A stretch of DNA of 64,000 bases from Epilithonimonas lactis. GTDB lineage: Bacteria > Bacteroidota > Bacteroidia > Flavobacteriales > Weeksellaceae. Positions 60,266 to 64,000 of the stretch are shown piece after piece (within the stretch, counting starts at the first letter, position 1; each line of letters opens with the position of its first letter). A model generated the notes under the pieces. It had not been told where the DNA came from. It did no database searches and was given only the letters and a program-made list of their open reading frames with translations. A program made the position numbers and the translations under genes. The stretch is from positions 372,001-436,000 of the forward strand of contig NZ_FOFI01000001.1 of NCBI RefSeq assembly GCF_900110605.1, in the 5' to 3' direction.

Positions 60266-60499
60266 ATGACATCTTTCTGGTTAGCATTAAGTGCAGCTTT
60301 CAAATGGTCTTTCGGATTCTATAATCTTTTTGGTAACGTTCTGAACTGGGTGCTGTTTCTTGTAGCAACAGGATTTTTCTGCTACTGGTGTTATATTTTG
60401 GTAGTGACTTTGGGGGCTCAAAAGGACAAAGATTACTTCTCTCCAACAGAAGGTAAAAATCCATATTACGACCCAAAAATTTATAAAAACGAAGGTTAA
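60266..60499 (+). CDS. DUF6341-type small membrane protein
   Basis: A 77-residue protein with one long hydrophobic region (LNWVLFLVATGFFCYWCYIL) and a C-terminus rich in Asp, Pro and Tyr (YFSPTEGKNPYYDPKIYKN). It resembles the DUF6341 family that neighbours DUF6427 genes in flavobacteria. It may be the partner of the divergent DUF6427 membrane protein. Family assignment is from memory of the sequence type and is moderately sure. Confidence 0.75.
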   Translation: MTSFWLALSAAFKWSFGFYNLFGNVLNWVLFLVATGFFCYWCYILVVTLGAQKDKDYFSPTEGKNPYYDPKIYKNEG

Positions 60500-60521
60500 A
60501 TAAATTGATTATATAATAAAA

Positions 60522-60556
60522 AACCCGTCTTGTTTTTGCAACGAGACGGGTTCTTT
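60522..60556 (+). terminator. Terminator after the DUF6341-type gene
   Basis: The stem AACCCGTCT / AGACGGGTT has an inner TTG/CAA extension and is followed by CTTTT. The convergent usp gene ends 35 bp further on. Confidence 0.82.
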
Positions 60557-60590
60557 TATTTTAATATCTTGGTTCTTATTTCTTAAGAAA

Positions 60591-61034
60591 TTATTCTTCA
60601 TCATGACAAGGAACAACCAGAACAGGAATCTTTGACTTTTTAGTGATCTCTTTCGTCAGACTTCCGATGAAAACATCATAAACACCGCTTCTGCCGTGCG
60701 AACCTACCACGATGTAATCTCCATTTTGTTCATCTGCAAATTCCAAAATCGTGTCGCCAGCGATGCCTTGTTTTAGGATGTGATTACAAGTGACGCCTTG
60801 TGCAACCACTCTTTCCTGAATTTTATTAAGCTCTTTCAATTCGTATTTGATCTCATTTTCTTCAACTTCAGGAAAATATTGGAATCCCATATCACCGATC
60901 ACAAAACCAATATCTGTCGCCGCAACGTGAATCAATTGGATTTCGGCATTGACTTCTTTCGCAAAATTGATGGCATAATCTACCAATTTATTTGAGCTGT
61001 CGGAAAAATCTACAGGTAAAATAATTTTTTTCAT
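60591..61034 (-). CDS. Universal stress protein UspA family
   Basis: A 147-residue single-domain Usp. The ATP-binding motif G-x2-G-x9-G-S is present as VVGSHGRSGVYDVFIGSLTK. The N-terminal IILPVDFSDSSNKLVDYAIN is typical. Such proteins accumulate under starvation or oxidative stress. It is a single gene with no recognisable promoter box; its upstream region holds the TATCAACCAACAACC-type micro-repeat. Confidence 0.95.
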   Translation of the reverse strand: MKKIILPVDFSDSSNKLVDYAINFAKEVNAEIQLIHVAATDIGFVIGDMGFQYFPEVEENEIKYELKELNKIQERVVAQGVTCNHILKQGIAGDTILEFADEQNGDYIVVGSHGRSGVYDVFIGSLTKEITKKSKIPVLVVPCHDEE

Positions 61035-61136
61035 AATCTAAGGTTATAAGCTACAAAGTACAAAAATTTAGCCATTATAAAAAGAATTTAACTGATAACC
61101 GTCAACTATCAACCAACAACCATCAACTAATTCTGA

Positions 61137-61745
61137 CTATTGAATCTTTAAACTGAACAATTTTTTATCTTCCAAATAAGCTTCAAGCAGATCATTCTCA
61201 GAAACTTTCCCAACACCTTTTGGCGTTCCCGTGAAGATCAGATCGCCAACTCTCAAAGTGAAATATTGAGAAGCAAAAGCAATGATATCCTCGGGACTGA
61301 AAATCATTTCACTCGTGTTTCCGTCTTGAACTTTCTCATTGTTCTTGGTCAATGAAAATCCAAGATTTGTCAAATCAAAATTGTCTTTCGAAACAAAATC
61401 TGAAACCACCGCCGAACCATCAAAACCTTTCGCCAATTCCCAAGGCAAACCTTTGTTCTTTAGTTTTGTTTGTAAATCTCTTGCGGTAAAATCAATTCCC
61501 AACCCGATTTCTTCATAATGATTTCCTGCATTTTCTTTTTGAATATATTTTCCACCTTTTGAGATTTTCAAAACCACTTCCAATTCATAATGGATGTCAT
61601 CAGAAAATTCAGGAATGTAGAAATCCGAACCTTTTTTCAAGATGGCGGTGTCAGGTTTCATAAAGATCACTGGATCTTCAGGAATGTCATTTCCCAATTC
61701 TTTGGCGTGCTCGCCGTAATTTCTTCCTACGCAGATTATTTTCAT
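61137..61745 (-). CDS. Fumarylacetoacetate hydrolase family protein
   Basis: A 202-residue FAH-fold protein. KIICVGRNYGEHAKELGNDI, the metal ligand glutamates in HYELEVVLKI, GLGIDFTARDLQ and LIFTGTPKGVGKV are conserved in the YcgM-like/acylpyruvase group (FAHD1-like). These enzymes hydrolyse acylpyruvates or decarboxylate oxaloacetate. True FAH is longer. The next gene upstream (exonuclease) is 90 bp away on the same strand. Confidence 0.92.
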   Translation of the reverse strand: MKIICVGRNYGEHAKELGNDIPEDPVIFMKPDTAILKKGSDFYIPEFSDDIHYELEVVLKISKGGKYIQKENAGNHYEEIGLGIDFTARDLQTKLKNKGLPWELAKGFDGSAVVSDFVSKDNFDLTNLGFSLTKNNEKVQDGNTSEMIFSPEDIIAFASQYFTLRVGDLIFTGTPKGVGKVSENDLLEAYLEDKKLFSLKIQ

Positions 61746-61835
61746 AATATTAATGTAACAATTTATCAGTATAACAATGTAACAATCTTTAATTCCAAAT
61801 TCTTACGCTATTCGATTTTCACCATGGTAATTTAA

Positions 61836-62600
61836 TTAAAACCTGGATTTCAGCTGGATTTTTGTAAATATTTTCTTAGTATAAAGCGGAAAATCAGCGC
61901 TTTGAAGCCATCCATAATAGCCAATATCTTTTTGGAAAACGTCCTTTACAACTTGTCCTTTATATTTCCCAAAAGCAAAAATCTCCTGGTCTTTGTCATT
62001 AAAATGAATCATTCCAGCCAGATCCGCAAACTTGCTGTGGAAAGAGAATTCACTCAGGCCAGCAACTTCTTTTGGTAAGTCTGCGTAATGACCAACTTGC
62101 GCATCCAAAACTTCGAAAGTCGCCAAAACATCGGCTTCCGCAGAATGCGCATTCTCCAAAGTTTTTTGACAATAAAAATTGTACGCGGCGGAAAGATTAC
62201 GTGGTTCCATTTTGTGATAAATGGTTTGCGCATCCACCAATTTGAATTTGCTCAAATCGAAGTCCAAACCAGCACGCAAAAGCTCTTCTGCCAAAAGTGG
62301 CACATCAAAACGGTTGGAATTGAAACCGCCCAAATCAGCGCCGGAAATCATTTCCAGAATTTTCGATGCAATGTCTTTGAAAGTTGGTGCGTTCACAACG
62401 TCCTCGTCGTAGATTCCGTGGATGGCGGAAGATTCTTTTGGGATTGGCATTTCTGGATTTACTTTCCAGGTTTTACTTTCTCGAGATGCGTCCGGATTTA
62501 CTTTCAGGATGCAAATTTCCACGATTCTGTCTTTTCCAACGTTGGTTCCCGTCGTTTCCAAATCGAAAACGCAAAGTGGTTTATATAGTTTTAAGTTCAT
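61836..62600 (-). CDS. 3'-5' exonuclease (DEDDh family, PolC/epsilon-like)
   Basis: A 254-residue exonuclease. ExoI motif: CVFDLETTGTNVGKDRIVEI (D13, E15). ExoII is around GFNSNRFDVPLLAEEL. ExoIII is HSAEADVLATFEVL with its histidine. The C-terminal 90 residues include FAFGKYKGQVVKDVFQKD, a putative extra domain seen in stand-alone exonucleases of this phylum. It probably acts in DNA proofreading or repair; it is not the polymerase subunit itself. Confidence 0.9.
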   Translation of the reverse strand: MNLKLYKPLCVFDLETTGTNVGKDRIVEICILKVNPDASRESKTWKVNPEMPIPKESSAIHGIYDEDVVNAPTFKDIASKILEMISGADLGGFNSNRFDVPLLAEELLRAGLDFDLSKFKLVDAQTIYHKMEPRNLSAAYNFYCQKTLENAHSAEADVLATFEVLDAQVGHYADLPKEVAGLSEFSFHSKFADLAGMIHFNDKDQEIFAFGKYKGQVVKDVFQKDIGYYGWLQSADFPLYTKKIFTKIQLKSRF

Positions 62601-62645
62601 TATTTATAAATGATTGTTGATGAATGATTATTGATGAATTTTTTG

Positions 62646-62716
62646 TTCTCGCAGATTTGCCTGATTAAGCAGATTTTTCTAAAATAAATCTGCAAAATTT
62701 GCTTAATCTGCGAGAA
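62646..62716. repeat. Palindromic element of the GCAGATT type
   Basis: The arms TTCTCGCAGATT and AATCTGCGAGAA are perfect. Each arm contains GCAGATT (or AATCTGC) twice. The layout matches the elements at 6604, 15808 and 24188, though the sequence differs. Confidence 0.7.
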
Positions 62717-62780
62717 ATATTTTTATAATGTTATGATTTTAAAATCTTCCAGCCTCTATCTTCCAGCCACCAACTTTTGA

Positions 62781-63491
62781 CTACTTCAATTGTTTTTGAA
62801 ATATCAATGAAATCAAAATGTAATAGATGATGACTAAAGGAATTCCGACTGTTTTGAAAATTAGTAAAATCAAAATTCCGCCAATCAGCAAAGCCAGTTT
62901 TGGATAATTATCTTTTAATTGTTTTGATTTAAATTTCATCGCAATCATCTTGATTGGACTGATTAGGAGCCAAGAAGAAACAACGGTTAAAATCAATAGA
63001 TAAATTTCATTTTCAAATAGGAAACTGAAAGCGCCAGTTTCTTTGAAAGCATAAAATAATCCGAAAATCAAAATCGTGTTGCTTGGCGTATTCAAACCTT
63101 TGAAGTAATATTTTTGGTCATCATCCAAATTAAAAATCGCCAATCTAAGACAAGAGAAAAGTGTGATAATGAAACCTAAATATTTTATCCACGGTATAAA
63201 TTCGGGAAGACCAGAAAGCGTCAAGTGTTCCAATACAACAAACATTGTAATCCCAGGCAAAAATCCAAAACTTACCATATCTGCCAAAGAATCCAATTGT
63301 CCGCCCAGATTACTGCTGGAATTCAGTGCTCTTGCAATAAAACCATCGAAAAAATCGAGAACCAATGAGATAATAATGCAAATCGCAGTTGTTTGATAAT
63401 CGCCCGAAATAAGGTGAACAATCCCAACGCAACCCGAGAAAAGATTCCCTAAAGTAAATGCGTTGGCAAGGTTGTTTTTGATGAAATTCAT
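62781..63491 (-). CDS. pssA: CDP-diacylglycerol-serine O-phosphatidyltransferase
   Basis: It makes phosphatidylserine, the precursor of phosphatidylethanolamine, at the inner membrane. The protein has 236 residues from the ATG before NFIKNNLANAF. The CDP-alcohol motif D49-G50-x2-A53-R54-x8-G63-x3-D67-x3-D71 is complete. A 63-residue upstream extension runs through an inverted repeat and past a promoter box and is rejected. The gene has multiple membrane helices and ends with a hydrophobic tail. Confidence 0.93.
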   Translation of the reverse strand: MNFIKNNLANAFTLGNLFSGCVGIVHLISGDYQTTAICIIISLVLDFFDGFIARALNSSSNLGGQLDSLADMVSFGFLPGITMFVVLEHLTLSGLPEFIPWIKYLGFIITLFSCLRLAIFNLDDDQKYYFKGLNTPSNTILIFGLFYAFKETGAFSFLFENEIYLLILTVVSSWLLISPIKMIAMKFKSKQLKDNYPKLALLIGGILILLIFKTVGIPLVIIYYILISLIFQKQLK

Positions 63492-63495
63492 ATCA

Positions 63496-63503
63496 CAAAA
63501 ATA
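63496..63503 (-). promoter_or_regulatory. -7 box of pssA
   Basis: On the minus strand it reads TATTTTTG and ends 4 bp before the start codon, which would give a leaderless transcript. Confidence 0.5.
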
Positions 63504-63530
63504 GGAAAATAGTTGGAGGATGGAGGTTGG

Positions 63531-63571
63531 AAGATGGAAGTTTTTCAGGTGTGTGGAAAAACTTCCATCTT
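63531..63571. repeat. 15-bp perfect inverted repeat between divergent genes
   Basis: AAGATGGAAGTTTTT (63531-63545) and AAAAACTTCCATCTT (63557-63571) are exact reverse complements with an 11-bp loop. The surrounding DNA has GGAGGATGGAGGTTGG-type micro-repeats that recur near 62748-62775. Confidence 0.7.
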
Positions 63572-63596
63572 CCATCATCTGACTTCCCACTTTTCG

Positions 63597-63604
63597 TAAT
63601 TTTG
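63597..63604 (+). promoter_or_regulatory. -7 box of the LTA-synthase-like gene
   Basis: TAATTTTG followed by CAAAATGAAG, the same context as at 36307. The ATG at 63609 would be almost at the transcription start. Confidence 0.5.
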
Positions 63605-63608
63605 CAAA

Positions 63609-64000
63609 ATGAAGAATTTTAGAGGGCAGGAAGTTTTGGCCTTGGTTTACAGACTTTTTTTGGTGTTTTTCTTTTATCAAATGGCGAGATTCCTGTTTTG
63701 GTTTTTCAATCAGGAATTGGTGAAGGTCGATGGCATTTCGGAATATTTCAAGCTATCTTATTACGGGACTGCGTTTGACACAACTGCGATTCTTTATGTG
63801 AATTCGGTTTTCATTCTGTTAAGCATCATCCCGATTGTCATTAATACAAAAAAGAATTATCAGAAATTTCTCTTTTTCTGGTACTTCATAACAAATGGAT
63901 TTACTTACGCTTTCAACTTTGGCGATATGATTTATTATCGATTCAGCCAAGCGCGATTGACTTCTGCTGTTTTTTCTGTAGCGAAGAACGAAAGTAATAT
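63609..64000 (+). CDS. LTA synthase/sulfatase family membrane protein, N-terminus only
   Basis: About 130 residues are visible; the gene continues past the window. Three hydrophobic helices appear in the first 110 residues (VYRLFLVFFFYQMARFLFWF, ILYVNSVFILLSIIPIVI, KFLFFWYFITNGFTYAFNFG). The sequence resembles the membrane part of LTA-synthase/alkaline-phosphatase superfamily proteins in Bacteroidota, which transfer phosphoethanolamine or similar head groups. The catalytic domain lies outside the window, so the assignment is tentative. Confidence 0.7.
   Translation, partial: MKNFRGQEVLALVYRLFLVFFFYQMARFLFWFFNQELVKVDGISEYFKLSYYGTAFDTTAILYVNSVFILLSIIPIVINTKKNYQKFLFFWYFITNGFTYAFNFGDMIYYRFSQARLTSAVFSVAKNESN

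Noticed and set aside
63492-63680. 63-residue N-terminal extension of pssA
   Set aside because: It covers an inverted repeat and micro-repeats and lies upstream of the pssA -7 box.

Overview
The window is a chromosomal segment of a Bacteroidota bacterium, most likely a flavobacterium of the Weeksellaceae (Chryseobacterium/Epilithonimonas type). Evidence: low GC; a complete gldKLMN cluster (type IX secretion/gliding motor); families typical of these bacteria (DUF4270, DUF6427, DUF6341, HMG-CoA synthase of the mevalonate route); and many promoters with the Bacteroidota -7 box TAnnTTTG, often followed by CA. No rRNA, IS element, prophage or CRISPR array was seen. Three tRNA genes (Lys-Leu-Lys) are present.

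Layout. 1-5 kb: dapF-mltG, a sigma factor with lipA, and amtB. 5-12.8 kb: HMG-CoA synthase, an AraC regulator with its aldehyde dehydrogenase and DUF779 partner, a dicarboxylate/glutamate symporter and cinA. 12.9-24.2 kb: a long one-directional run of eleven genes (three aldo/keto reductases, a hydroxyisobutyrate-dehydrogenase relative, two hydrolases, DoxX, an amidohydrolase, a royal-jelly-like protein, an exporter) divergent from an AraC regulator. 24.3-30 kb: small unknowns, a sodium/solute symporter, a 15-unit 21-bp tandem repeat, an MFS carrier and DegP. 30.3-36 kb: small stress-like proteins, mtaB, an FKBP-like lipoprotein, an S4 protein, aroK, tRNAs and panC. 36.3-45.8 kb: a starch-synthase-like half protein, DUF4270, glmS, gldK, gldL, gldM and gldN. 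45.8-51.4 kb: an FAD oxidoreductase and a sulfate-assimilation operon (cysH, cysD, cysN, and a siroheme-synthase-like domain fused to a TauE-type permease). 51.5-64 kb: a PepSY membrane protein, an ABC-F protein, secreted proteins, a YafQ-like toxin-antitoxin pair, a GH25 lysozyme, a LolA-like protein, unknown families, a universal stress protein, an FAH-family enzyme, an exonuclease, pssA and the start of an LTA-synthase-like gene.

Most unusual are signals outside the genes. (1) GATC is common (about 45 sites by eye in the first 4.2 kb, about 50 in 45.8-50.1 kb) but almost absent from 4.18-32.65 kb (one site) and 50.47-57.91 kb (one site). CATG follows the same trend, and three edges fall inside genes. 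This suggests recombination between lineages with different restriction histories, or a chimeric assembly. (2) Six copies of one palindromic element lie between genes, with compensatory base changes in their stems. (3) Four further nested palindromes share an architecture but not a sequence. (4) The 21-bp minisatellite starts immediately downstream of a transporter gene. All counts were made by eye and should be recomputed.
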